Below the pieces are notes generated by a model. That model worked only from the letters and a program-made list of their open reading frames with translations. It did not search any database and had not been told where the DNA came from. Shown here in pieces: positions 35,201-43,120 of a DNA stretch of 64,000 nucleotides. The stretch covers positions 4,575,392 through 4,639,391 of the forward strand of contig NZ_CM001466.1 of the NCBI RefSeq assembly GCF_000231055.2, in the 5' to 3' direction. Made by a program: the position numbers and the translations under genes. Source of the stretch: Saccharomonospora azurea NA-128 (lineage in GTDB: Bacteria > Actinomycetota > Actinomycetes > Mycobacteriales > Pseudonocardiaceae). Position 1 is the first letter of the stretch; each line of letters opens with the position of its first letter.

Positions 35201-35303
35201 ATACCTCGTCGTAGTAGCGCCAGACATTGAGGATGCCGGCTCGCGTGGGCTGCCAGCGACCGGCTTCCGCGGCGGCTTTGGTGGGCAGTTCGGCGATGGT
35301 CAC
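32214..35303 (-). CDS. jetC: Wadjet JetC, N-terminal part (Walker A and coiled coil)
   Basis: 1,029 codons with the N-terminal ATPase lobe of an SMC-like protein: RGPNGSGKSK at about 45-54, then very long heptad-rich coiled coils, a central hinge-like region around residues 610-700, and a returning coil. The combined 1,029 plus 309 residues equal a normal single-chain JetC of this type. The reading frame ends early at GPPFRMSRNT..LYTG after a frameshift. The start is GTG, overlapping the jetB stop (GTGA). JetC is the loop-extruding motor of Wadjet; without the C-terminal half it cannot hydrolyse ATP. Confidence 0.86.
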   Translation of the reverse strand: MTIAELPTKAAAEAGRWQPTRAGILNVWRYYDEVFEFHNGRLLLRGPNGSGKSKVLELLLPYLFDASLRPNRLSTFGTSERTMHWNLMGEGASGTTRVGYVWLEFARNSDHDEYVTCGARLQATTRTTGVTADYFTTSLRIGTDLSLTNASGQPLTKAVLAEQLHGRGTVHSNASEYRAAVRQLLFPGLSEQRYEALITALLQLRTPKLSQRLDPGLLSSLLSRALPPLDQEDITELAEGFERLDQQGERLKKLDEEVEAARKISARQRSYAQRVLRAASADLIAATTRMTEVTRAARQSETEHQEAVVARTAAQQQRKDLAAAIRQTDASIEGLTKHDLYEKGEELDDLRRRTGKAQRAAREQAAVAERKSTAAATDRDAADDAAQAVEQWVERVRVAAEECAGVARRAGLDSAYGELVDTLEQPNAHSRQLLRAAVRGRRKAIESVRRALDEHERAVDARTEAEHGLEAARTELSRANNLKDTLADRYDDVLKEHERALLEWASACRELVFDDTTVLVGIADSEAAILTRIAEAAERRQHDLTVEETTLAGRRQQVETTRAELVMRLEKLQKEVDLPPKAPPHRTADRTRMAGAPLWRLVAFADHVTAPVQAAVEAALQAAGLLDAWMSPSGVLVVDGHDTFVDGTLLKPAPGRSLREVLVAEAGGPVPVERIEELLTRIAFGDTLPDEHPAACGADGRWRLGAATGSWAKNDVEHIGAAARERSRQRRITELTEQLDDADRELAGLKAWSERLAQRRRTLAVERERRPPHTRVDQVRKELNDAESAVATADSLVHAASQRLHDHEESVRHAQHALHLAGTEYGMPTGREALEKLGHALEAFHERAQIWFDQHTSLVTARSRAELLLDAAGRSEAEAAEHQATAERTAEDAEILAGKLRTLERLVDADDLRQIVEELEQQRCLRQQLVEQDEQAGEQLMKLHGRIGGLEARLAQDAERRNEAVLARDNAADRFHRLATSTLIDDADLEADFTGSGAVTAALEAARAVHRSGPPFRMSRNTSTMLYTG

Positions 35304-36526
35304 GAGCTCTCCTTGCTGGTTCGGATCTCGGTGACGGAATAGCGCGCGGCTGCAGGCAGCGCACGTACCTGGCTTCCGGTGTGCTCAACGAGCCGGAACG
35401 ATGCCAGCACGTCGAGCGCGTCGTGCACGAGTCGTTCGGTGCCGTCCTCACCTCGGTACGTTTTTGCCCACCGCGGGAACCGGGTCAGCAACCTTGCCGC
35501 CTCGGCGTGAAGCTGCTCCACGGTCAGACCTAGGGGAGCGCTGACGAGTGTGTCGAGGAGCAGCAGACCCGCGACGTTTGCCGTGCCCGAGTCGTCGGGG
35601 AACTTGCGGTCCGTCGCGATCGCGTCAGGATCGACGAGCAGATAACCCTCGGCACGCTCCTCCAGCACGAACCCCGCCTGCTCGGCTGCGCGTTGCACCA
35701 CCTGCCGCCCGGTGAGAGAGGCCAGATAGTGGCTCTGTTCCTCACTGAGTTCACACCGGTAGAGAACTGGCTCGTCGAACAATCTCCGACAGATCGAGTG
35801 CCGTAACCATAGATTGCGTTGCACATCGGAGGCCGACATTTCCCCGTCACCGTAACGGGTTTCCCGAGTCAACCCCGTGAGCAGCTCCGCCCAGCGCTGC
35901 ACGACCTCGTCCGGCGAGGGGGCAAGCTGTGAAGGACCTCTCGGTGCGGACAACAACCGCAGTAGCAACGTGGTGTCGACCCGGTAGAGCACCTTGGCCT
36001 CACGGGAATCCACGAACGTATCCGTACTGCCATCGACAGTGTCGAGCACGCCATAGGACTCCAATAGCCGGAGTGCGTCGACATAGGCCATGCGTTCGGA
36101 CCGCGCCGCGGTGTCAAAGGTTTCCAACACCGGATCGGTGGCAGTCGCGTACTTCACGCGATCGGCGAGCAACCCGATTGTCGTGACGGGCCCGGACAGT
36201 AGTTCGGCCGCGATCACACACAGCAACGTGTACCGTCTGCGGTCGAATGGGACTCGGCCGGACCGTGAGCGGCGTGCAGGCCGGGTGTGATCGTGCTCGC
36301 TGGTCACCTTGGCAAGGCGGGCATAACCGAACCTCGGTTCCACCACCAGTCGCCATCCGCACGTGTAGTCGAACCACTTCGCGATGGGACCATGTCGTCT
36401 GCGGACCAGATCGAATGCGTCCGGTGCTGTTCTCACGCTGATCAGCGGTGTCGCCAGCAGCAACCGGACTCCTCTCGCGACATCCTGTTTCTCTGAGATG
36501 ACAAGCTGGTTGGCAAGATTGCTCAT
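35300..36526 (-). CDS. jetB: Wadjet JetB, DUF2398 (kite-like) subunit
   Basis: 408-residue protein of the DUF2398/TIGR02678 type, the winged-helix dimer that binds the SMC motor in this Wadjet class. Recognisable features are the N-terminal ARGVRLLLATPLI, WFDYTCGWRL, and FDRRRYTLLCVIAAEL segments. It overlaps jetA by ATGA and jetC by GTGA, so all subunits are translated together. No enzymatic motif is expected or seen. Confidence 0.85.
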   Translation of the reverse strand: MSNLANQLVISEKQDVARGVRLLLATPLISVRTAPDAFDLVRRRHGPIAKWFDYTCGWRLVVEPRFGYARLAKVTSEHDHTRPARRSRSGRVPFDRRRYTLLCVIAAELLSGPVTTIGLLADRVKYATATDPVLETFDTAARSERMAYVDALRLLESYGVLDTVDGSTDTFVDSREAKVLYRVDTTLLLRLLSAPRGPSQLAPSPDEVVQRWAELLTGLTRETRYGDGEMSASDVQRNLWLRHSICRRLFDEPVLYRCELSEEQSHYLASLTGRQVVQRAAEQAGFVLEERAEGYLLVDPDAIATDRKFPDDSGTANVAGLLLLDTLVSAPLGLTVEQLHAEAARLLTRFPRWAKTYRGEDGTERLVHDALDVLASFRLVEHTGSQVRALPAAARYSVTEIRTSKESS

Positions 36527-38064
36527 GCCGTCGCTTCCTCCACGGTGTCGTCGCTGTCGTCGGCGACGGAGGTACTGACGTCGACGAGGTAGTCGGGCCC
36601 GGTGAACACACCTCGAGGTGTGCGGAGCGAGGCTCGTGCTCCGTCGTGCGGCGGACGCAGCACGATCTCCACCCTGCCGTCGGTGGTAGCAGCGCGGCGC
36701 GCACCGGAGGTGTCCGGTCGCGTGGCCAGTGCCCGGCCGAGCAGGTCGAGCAGCCGTTCGAACGTATCGTGGTCGAGCTCGGCGAAGGTGGAGAGCCTAA
36801 CCGGCCCTCCTGTGGCGAGTTGTCGCCAGGCGCGGCGCAGCTGCATCCGTTGAGCGCGGGCGCGTTCTGCTCTCTCGCGTTTGAGCGCGGCGACATCGCG
36901 TACCCTGCCGGTGCGGGCGACCTTTTCAGTCCGGCCTGCGGTTCGCAGCAGAGGTGATACCGGAACCGGTGGGCCCTCGTGCCAGGAGGTCGACGAACTG
37001 ACGAGCTCCGGATCTGGTTGGGCCAGGTGTGCGTGGCGGGCGGAGCCGAGCCCGAACGCCGCTGAGAACAGCCGATGCAGGTCGTTCTCCGTCGGCGCCA
37101 GGGTGAACCAACGGGCCAGTTCCCGGAAATCAGCGACCGCACTGCCGGCCCGGTGGCGCGATTCCGCGATCCGGTCGAGTACCTGCAGCAGGGTCACGAT
37201 AGCCCGTCGCGCGACCACATGGAGCTGCTCCACTCGCGGGGGTGTGTCGTCCTCGGGCAGGAACCATGCACGCAGGCCGGCCCAACGGCTGCGTCGGAGT
37301 GCCAGCCAGCTTGCTCGGACCTCATTCCCGGGTGATGGGGGCAGGTCGGCCCCTGTCAGTGCGCGCTCGTGCAGGGTGTTCAGACCGTGTTTCTCGAGGT
37401 GGCCTATACCATCCGCGATCGCCTGTGCTCGCCGCTCCAAATTGGTCAGGAACTCCTCCAGATAAGCCACTGTGGCGGTCTTGACCTCGCGGAAGGTCGT
37501 GAGGTCGGCGCTTTCCGCCCGCAGCAGCCGTTGCAGCTCGCTGTTGAACTGCTTCGTGTTGGTGCGCAGGGCGTCCAGGTGGTTCTCCAGCTCGGTGAGC
37601 GTGGTGAATATCTTCCGATCACTCGCCGCAGCGTCCGTGAGTAGCTTGTGCAGCTCTGCCAGTCGGTCGGCAATGGCATCCAGCACGGCTGTTTGCAACG
37701 CCCCGGTGGAGGCCAGCACGGTTAACGCGTGCTGGACACCGGCGAAGGCAGCCTCACCACGTTTGGTGAGGGAGTACTGCAGGTTACGGCGCTCGTATTC
37801 CTCGGCTGTACGGTAGTTCTCCGCGTGGTTCTGGATGACGTCGACGAGTTGCCAGTCCCGCAGCTTCTGTAAATCGCGAGCGAGGTCGTCGTTGGTCAGG
37901 GCGCCGAACCAGCCCACCGTGCGCAACCGCTGTTGCACTTCGTCGAGGCTCAGCGAGGTCTCCAGCCGTTCGTTGGCCTCCGCGAATGCGCGCAGAATCG
38001 CTGTGTAGGTGTCGGCGTTCTCGCCGACGCTGAACCGGAACAATTCCGGGGGGATCCGCTCCAT
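36523..38064 (-). CDS. jetA: Wadjet JetA, DUF2397 (kleisin-like) subunit
   Basis: 513-residue DUF2397/TIGR02677 protein, the kleisin-like first subunit of this Wadjet class that bridges the motor heads. It begins MERIPPELFRF, has a long helical middle, and ends with an acidic tail after ELDHDTFERLLDLLGRAL. ATG 38,064 is chosen because GGAGG precedes it by 6 bases and the family starts at this residue; an upstream ATG at 38,142 adds 26 residues with no homology. First gene of jetABCD. Confidence 0.87.
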   Translation of the reverse strand: MERIPPELFRFSVGENADTYTAILRAFAEANERLETSLSLDEVQQRLRTVGWFGALTNDDLARDLQKLRDWQLVDVIQNHAENYRTAEEYERRNLQYSLTKRGEAAFAGVQHALTVLASTGALQTAVLDAIADRLAELHKLLTDAAASDRKIFTTLTELENHLDALRTNTKQFNSELQRLLRAESADLTTFREVKTATVAYLEEFLTNLERRAQAIADGIGHLEKHGLNTLHERALTGADLPPSPGNEVRASWLALRRSRWAGLRAWFLPEDDTPPRVEQLHVVARRAIVTLLQVLDRIAESRHRAGSAVADFRELARWFTLAPTENDLHRLFSAAFGLGSARHAHLAQPDPELVSSSTSWHEGPPVPVSPLLRTAGRTEKVARTGRVRDVAALKRERAERARAQRMQLRRAWRQLATGGPVRLSTFAELDHDTFERLLDLLGRALATRPDTSGARRAATTDGRVEIVLRPPHDGARASLRTPRGVFTGPDYLVDVSTSVADDSDDTVEEATA

Positions 38065-38146
38065 CACACCTCCAGCGCGGGCCAGCGTAGGGGCTCGGTC
38101 CGACGGAATCCCGAATCTTTCGTGGCCGTTGGAACACGCCATCGGA

Positions 38147-38812
38147 TCATGTCGGAGAAGAGCTCGGAAGCCCGGCTGTCATGCCGTGCGAAGTCAACGG
38201 CCGGTGTCTTGCCACCTGAAGGGCGTCGGCACGCAGGGGACGCATGGTTCCTGCATCGCCTCCGTCGAGATGGCGGCGCAGCCGCTGGAGTGCGCGGTGC
38301 TGCGCCACCCGCACCGCCGCCGGGGTCGAACCCACGATCGTGGCCGTTTCGGCTGCGCTCAGGCCCGCGGCCACGCGCAGCACGAGGATCTCGCGCTGTG
38401 CCTCGGTCAGCAGTCCGAGCAGCTCACGCATCCGCTCGCCGAGTTCGGCGCGCAACACCCGCTGTTCCGGGCCGGGCTGCGGATCGGCACTGTCCACCGG
38501 GTCGGCGGCCAGGTGGGCGCGGTCCCGGCTGCGGGCCCGGTGGTGGTCGGCCACCTTGTTGGCGGCGATGCCGAAGACGAACGACAGGAAACTGGCCTCC
38601 TGGCCCCGGAAGCGGTGCAGTGAGGCCAGGACCGCCGCGAAAACCTCCTGGGCGACGTCGTCGGCGGCCGTGTGGTCGTGCCCGTTCGGGCGGATGCGGG
38701 CACGGCAGTAGCGGATGACCTTCGGTCGCAACGCCGTGAAGAGGGCGTTCGTGGCGTCCCTGTCCCCGGCGCGGGCGGCTGCGACCTGTTCCGCGAGCTG
38801 GTTCATCTGCAT
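38147..38812 (-). CDS. ECF-type RNA polymerase sigma factor (ShbA-like)
   Basis: Alternative sigma factor of 221 residues with sigma-70 region 2 (TAADDVAQEVFAAV, then FLSFVFGIAANKVADHH) and region 4 (LTEAQREILVLRVAAGLSA, VRVAQHRALQRLRRH). It is closest in character to the actinobacterial ShbA group, from memory. ATG 38,812 follows GGGGGACC; earlier in-frame codons carry no homology. About 40 residues after region 4 (to the stop) are a variable tail. It is 82 bases upstream of jetA on the same strand and divergent from the methylase gene. No anti-sigma gene is adjacent, so its targets are unknown; it might transcribe the Wadjet operon, but that is only suggested by position. Confidence 0.82.
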   Translation of the reverse strand: MQMNQLAEQVAAARAGDRDATNALFTALRPKVIRYCRARIRPNGHDHTAADDVAQEVFAAVLASLHRFRGQEASFLSFVFGIAANKVADHHRARSRDRAHLAADPVDSADPQPGPEQRVLRAELGERMRELLGLLTEAQREILVLRVAAGLSAAETATIVGSTPAAVRVAQHRALQRLRRHLDGGDAGTMRPLRADALQVARHRPLTSHGMTAGLPSSSPT

Positions 38813-38937
38813 GGAAGGTCCCCCGGTGAAGCGTTTCGGACGAACGGGTCCGGTCGTGGGCTGCCAGCTCGGTGGAGGGAGGCCGGAGCGTCGTGGACCC
38901 GAGACTCGTTGTGAACGAGCAAAGTGAAGCATGTGCT

Positions 38938-38979
38938 GTGAACATAGTCAACAACGAGATTGGTGTGTGGTATGTTCAC
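38938..38979. promoter_or_regulatory. Inverted repeat between sigma factor and methylase genes
   Basis: GTGAACATA (38,938-38,946) and TATGTTCAC (38,971-38,979) form a perfect 9-bp inverted repeat with 24 bases between. A third GTGAAC half-site is at 38,911. The right arm covers the proposed ATG of the methylase gene. The layout suits a DNA-binding site controlling both divergent genes, possibly autoregulation through the HTH at the methylase N-terminus. Confidence 0.5.
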
Positions 38980-40909
38980 GCTGGTGAATGGGGGTGCGGT
39001 GCACGGCGAAGAGAACCTGGTGAGCGCGGCGGACGTGGCGCGGCTGGCGGGAGTCGGACGGGCGGCGGTCAGTAACTGGCGGCGTCGCCATCCAGACTTC
39101 CCGGAACCGGTGAGTGGTTCGGCGGGAAGCAGATTCCGGCTGGCCGAGGTCGAGCGATGGCTACGGAGCCAGGGAAAGCTTCGCGCCGCGGACGGGGAGG
39201 ACACCTTGTGGCGGGCCGTCTCCGTCGGGCGCGACGACACGGAGATCACCCGACTGCTCGGGGACGTGCTCGAACACCTGCACGGTCATTCCGGAGTCGA
39301 CCTCCCCGCCCCGGTGCGGGACGAGGTCGACCGGATCGAGGCAGCTGCCCGCGCCGACACCGCCGAACAGCTCTGCCTGCGTCACGTCGAGGCGTCGAGG
39401 CGGCGGCACTCCGCCACCACCGTCGAACTCGCGGAACTGATGGCGGAACTGTCCGATCCGCACGGAGTCGTACTCGACCCGGCCTGCGGTATCGGCAACG
39501 CGCTTCGGGCCGCCGCCGGGCGCGGTGCGGAAAGAGTCCTCGGCCAGGAACTCGATCCGGACCTCGCGCGGCTCGCGCAGGCACGACTGCGGTTCCACGC
39601 GCCCGCCTCCGTGGTCGCGGGCGACGCGCTGCGTGCCGACGGCCATCCCGACATGCGGGCCGACGTCGTGTTCTGCGAGCCGCCCTTCGGCTATCGCGAC
39701 TGGGGCTACGAGGAGCTCGGCGTCGACCGGCGCTGGGACTACGGGCTTCCGGTGAAGAACGAGCCGGAGCTGGCCTGGCTTCAGCACTGCCTGGCACACG
39801 TCCGTCCCGGCGGGTTCGTGGTCGGGTTGCTGCCCGCCGCCGTCGCCTCCCGCCGTTCCGGGCGGCTCGTCCGCAAGGAACTCGTCCGCCGGGGAGTGGT
39901 GCGCGCCGTGTTCGCCCTGCCCGCCGGATTGCTCGCCACCACGGGAATACCGCTGCATCTCTGGTTGCTCCGAGCGCCCGCCGACGACGACACACCGATG
40001 TCCGTCCTGCTGGTGGACGCGAGCGAGCACGGGGGCCGGGCACGCGGTGAAGCCGACTGGCCCGCGCTACGCTCCGCCGTCCTGGAACCGTGGAAGGCGT
40101 TCCGCGGCGGCGCGTTCGAACCGGTGCCGGGCCGCCACGACATCGTGCAGGCGATCGACCTCCTCGACGAGGACGTCGACCTGACTCCGGCACGCCACCT
40201 GCCCATGCCGCGCGCGGTCGTCGACCCGGCAGAGCTGGACGTCCGGCGGCGCCGGTTGCGGGAGGTGTTGACAGACGCGGCCGAACTACTGCCCACCGTC
40301 ACGGCACAGCCGCCGGGGACGCACCCGACCCTGACGATCTCCGAGCTCGCCAAGGCCGGAGCGTTGACTGTGCGGCAGCACACCGGCAAGCTCGAACTGT
40401 CCGATTCGGACGAAGTTGCCGGTGAGCTGGTACTGACCGGCCGGGATGTCGCCGACGGCGTGGGCCCGACACTGCGGCTGGCGCGAACCGTGGACACCGA
40501 ACTCGTGCACCTCGTGCCGGGTGACGTCGTCGTTCCCACCCTCGTCGCAGGCGGCACGCATGCCGTGGCGGGCGTCGTCGAGGAGCCGGGGCTGATCCTG
40601 GGCCCCAACCTGCACCTGCTCCGGGTCGATCCGGCCCGCCTCGACGCCGAATTCCTCGCGGGCTACCTGTCCGCGAGCCGCACGACCGCGGCGGGCGGCA
40701 CCACGGTGTCCGGGGCGAGGCGACTCGACGTCCGGCGCGTCGGAGTGCCGTTGCTGCCCATTGCCGAGCAACAACGGCTGGGCAGGGCCTTCCGGGCCGT
40801 GCGCTTGTTCCGGGAGCGGCTGCGGGAGGCGGGCGAACTCGCGGACCTGCTCGGCAGGCAACTTGTTGACGGTCTGGCCGACGGGCTGCTCGACGTTCCG
40901 GACCGGTAG
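38972..40909 (+). CDS. HTH - N6-adenine methylase - HsdS-like specificity fusion
   Basis: 645-residue DNA methylase. Residues 17-65 form a MerR/AlpA-like helix-turn-helix (SAADVARLAGVGRAAVSNW). The methylase core shows SAM motif I DPACGIGNA near 170 and motif IV CEPPFGYRDWG near 237, where NPPY/F is usual; the acidic first residue is atypical. Residues 440-620 resemble a type I HsdS target-recognition domain (LIAEQQRLGRAF-like LPIAEQQRLGRAF end). No hsdR or separate hsdS is adjacent, so it is an orphan modification enzyme. Start is uncertain: TTG 38,960, ATG 38,972, GTG 38,999 and GTG 39,020 all fit. Such proteins occur in actinobacterial genomes; their targets are generally unknown. Confidence 0.8.
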   Translation: MFTLVNGGAVHGEENLVSAADVARLAGVGRAAVSNWRRRHPDFPEPVSGSAGSRFRLAEVERWLRSQGKLRAADGEDTLWRAVSVGRDDTEITRLLGDVLEHLHGHSGVDLPAPVRDEVDRIEAAARADTAEQLCLRHVEASRRRHSATTVELAELMAELSDPHGVVLDPACGIGNALRAAAGRGAERVLGQELDPDLARLAQARLRFHAPASVVAGDALRADGHPDMRADVVFCEPPFGYRDWGYEELGVDRRWDYGLPVKNEPELAWLQHCLAHVRPGGFVVGLLPAAVASRRSGRLVRKELVRRGVVRAVFALPAGLLATTGIPLHLWLLRAPADDDTPMSVLLVDASEHGGRARGEADWPALRSAVLEPWKAFRGGAFEPVPGRHDIVQAIDLLDEDVDLTPARHLPMPRAVVDPAELDVRRRRLREVLTDAAELLPTVTAQPPGTHPTLTISELAKAGALTVRQHTGKLELSDSDEVAGELVLTGRDVADGVGPTLRLARTVDTELVHLVPGDVVVPTLVAGGTHAVAGVVEEPGLILGPNLHLLRVDPARLDAEFLAGYLSASRTTAAGGTTVSGARRLDVRRVGVPLLPIAEQQRLGRAFRAVRLFRERLREAGELADLLGRQLVDGLADGLLDVPDR

Positions 40910-40934
40910 TCGTGCCGGTCTTCGGCGTCCGACC

Positions 40935-42116
40935 TCAACTGCGCCCCGCGAACGGCCCGTCGGCGAAGGCCCACGCCGCGAAACGGTCGCCGATGCGGCG
41001 GTGGGTCTCGGCATCGGGATGGAGTGCGTCGGGCAAAGGGAGTTCGGTGGCGTCCGACTCGCCGTAGAGGGTCCGGCCGTCGAGGTAGTGCAGGTTCGGG
41101 TCCGATCGGCGGGCCACGATGTCGGCGAGCTCGTCGCGGATGACCGTGAGCGTCAGCTTGCCCGCGGCCCGCTCGGCGGGGTCGCCCGTGGCGCGGAAGC
41201 GCACGACGCCCTCGCGCAGGGCGGCGGTGTCGAACTCGCCCGGGCCCGGCGTGTTTTCGTGCATCGGACACAGCAGCGGCGAGACGACGAGCAGCGGAGT
41301 CGTGGGATGACCCTCGCGAATGGTGTCGAGGAAACCGTGCACCGCCGGGACGAAGGCGCGGCGGCGCATCACGTCGGCGTTGACCACGTTGATCCCGATC
41401 TTGACGCTGATCAGGTCGGCGGGCGTGTCGCGCAGAGCGCGGGCGGTGAACGGGTCGAGCAGGGCGCTGCCGCTGAACCCGAGGTTGATCAAGTCCACGT
41501 CGCCGAGCGATGCGGCGAGCGCGGGCCACGTCGTGCTCGGGCTCGCGGCGTTGGAGCCCTGGCTGATGGAGCTGCCGTGGTGCAGCCAGATCCTGCGGCT
41601 TCCGCTCGCCGCGGGCTCGACGGGAGCGTCGGTGCGCAGTGCGGCGAGGCGCGTGCTTTCGTTGTGCGGCAACCAGATCTCCACCCGCTTGTCGTGCGGG
41701 GCGAGTCCGTCGAAGCGGACGGTGCTCACCGGGCCGGGGCGGGTCTCGGTGGCTCCGGTACTCGGGTCGATGCTGACGACCGTGCCGCCGGTCGCGCTCG
41801 CCTGCGCGGCGAGAACGCCGTCGACGCGCAGGTCGTGCACGCCGCGTGGACGTGGTGGAACGCCTCGGTACTCGACGCGGGTGGAGTACGTGTCGAGCTC
41901 GACGACCGTGGCCCGCGTGCGGAACACGAGCCGCACACCCGAGGGTTGGCTTTCCGCCAGGTGCAGCTGAGGATCCGCGCATTGCGCGCGGGCGCGGGCG
42001 GGCAGCCGATGGGGCAGCAGCCCGTGTTCCGTGCGCTCCAGCTCGATCGCGCCGTGCACGAGGTCCTCGGTGACGGGAACGGTGTGCCACGCGGACGGCT
42101 CGTGCTCGTCATCCAT
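40935..42116 (-). CDS. SGNH/GDSL-family hydrolase
   Basis: 393-residue esterase-type enzyme. A beta-rich N-terminal domain (to about residue 170) precedes the SGNH fold: HHGSSISQGS with the nucleophilic serine, NLGFSGSA with the oxyanion glycine, KIGINVVNAD with the asparagine, and DALHPD with the catalytic Asp-His near residue 370. No signal peptide is visible, so it is probably cytosolic. ATG 42,116. It is convergent with the methylase gene and marks the change from defence to metabolic genes. Substrate unknown; the two-domain layout resembles SsfX3-type acyltransferases/esterases. Confidence 0.85.
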   Translation of the reverse strand: MDDEHEPSAWHTVPVTEDLVHGAIELERTEHGLLPHRLPARARAQCADPQLHLAESQPSGVRLVFRTRATVVELDTYSTRVEYRGVPPRPRGVHDLRVDGVLAAQASATGGTVVSIDPSTGATETRPGPVSTVRFDGLAPHDKRVEIWLPHNESTRLAALRTDAPVEPAASGSRRIWLHHGSSISQGSNAASPSTTWPALAASLGDVDLINLGFSGSALLDPFTARALRDTPADLISVKIGINVVNADVMRRRAFVPAVHGFLDTIREGHPTTPLLVVSPLLCPMHENTPGPGEFDTAALREGVVRFRATGDPAERAAGKLTLTVIRDELADIVARRSDPNLHYLDGRTLYGESDATELPLPDALHPDAETHRRIGDRFAAWAFADGPFAGRS

Positions 42117-42229
42117 GGCCCCAGCATGTCAGCCGGGCTCCGGCCCGCGCACACCTTTTTCAGGGCGTCGCGGCAGCGGTGGATAATGCGGACGTCGAGG
42201 GCGAAGTGCCGGGAGAAGGGACGACGAGT

Positions 42230-43105
42230 ATGGCGGGCAGCGGTCCGGGTGGGACGTTCACGATGGCCGGAGGTCCCACCGTGTCCCGGATGGGATACGG
42301 CGCGATGCAGCTGGCCGGGCCCGGCGTGTTCGGGCCGCCGAAGGATCGTGACGAGGCGATCGCCGTGCTGCGCACCGCCGTGGAACTCGGTGTCGACCAC
42401 ATCGACACCGCCGACTTCTACGGCCCGCACGTCACCAACGAGCTGATCCGCGAGGCGCTCGCGCCGTTCGGCGAGGACCTGCACATCGTCACCAAGGTCG
42501 GGGCCGTGCGCGACGAGAACGGTGGTTGGCCGCACGCGCGCTCGCCCGAGCAGCTCCGCCAGCAGGTCGAGTCGAACCTGCGCACGCTGGGCGTGGACGT
42601 GCTCGACGTCGTCAACCTGCGCGTCGGTGGCGGTCCCGACGGGCACTCGCCCGTGCCCGGTTCGCTCGCCGAACCGTTCGGTGCGCTGGCCGAGATGCGG
42701 GAGCAGGGGCTGATCCGGCACCTCGGGGTCAGTGTCGTCGACGAGGAGCAGGTGCGGGAGGCGCAGTCGATCGCGCCGGTCGTCACCGTGCAGAACTGGT
42801 ACAACGTCGCGCACCGGGGTGACGAGGCGCTCATCGCGTCGCTGGCCGAGCAGGGCATCTCCTACGTGCCGTTCTGGCCGCTGGGCGGCTTCAGCCCGAT
42901 CCAGTCCGACACCCTGACCAGCGTGGCGAAGGACCTCGGCGCCTCGCCGCAGGCGGTGGCGCTCGCGTGGTTGCTACACCAGTCGCCCAACATCTGCGTC
43001 ATCCCCGGCACGTCGTCGGTGGCGCACCTGCGCGAGAACGTCGCCGCGGCGGCGCTGGAGCTGCCGGACGACGCGCTCGCGGCCCTCGACGGCATCGCCG
43101 GCTGA
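42230..43105 (+). CDS. pdxI: Aldo/keto reductase, PdxI-like pyridoxal reductase
   Basis: NADPH-dependent (beta/alpha)8 reductase. It resembles E. coli YdbC/PdxI closely along its length: RMGYGAMQLAGPGVFGPP, HIDTADFYGPHVTNELIREA, LDVVNLRV, VPFWPLGGFSP and VIPGTSSVAHLREN. Catalytic Asp and Tyr lie in DTADFYG and Lys in VTKVG; the usual His is replaced by Asn in NLR, as in PdxI. PdxI reduces pyridoxal to pyridoxine in vitamin B6 salvage. ATG 42,230 follows GGGAGAAGGG and starts where homology begins; an upstream ATG at 42,179 is less likely. Monocistronic. Confidence 0.88.
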   Translation: MAGSGPGGTFTMAGGPTVSRMGYGAMQLAGPGVFGPPKDRDEAIAVLRTAVELGVDHIDTADFYGPHVTNELIREALAPFGEDLHIVTKVGAVRDENGGWPHARSPEQLRQQVESNLRTLGVDVLDVVNLRVGGGPDGHSPVPGSLAEPFGALAEMREQGLIRHLGVSVVDEEQVREAQSIAPVVTVQNWYNVAHRGDEALIASLAEQGISYVPFWPLGGFSPIQSDTLTSVAKDLGASPQAVALAWLLHQSPNICVIPGTSSVAHLRENVAAAALELPDDALAALDGIAG

Positions 43106-43120
43106 CGGCCCGGGCGCGGG

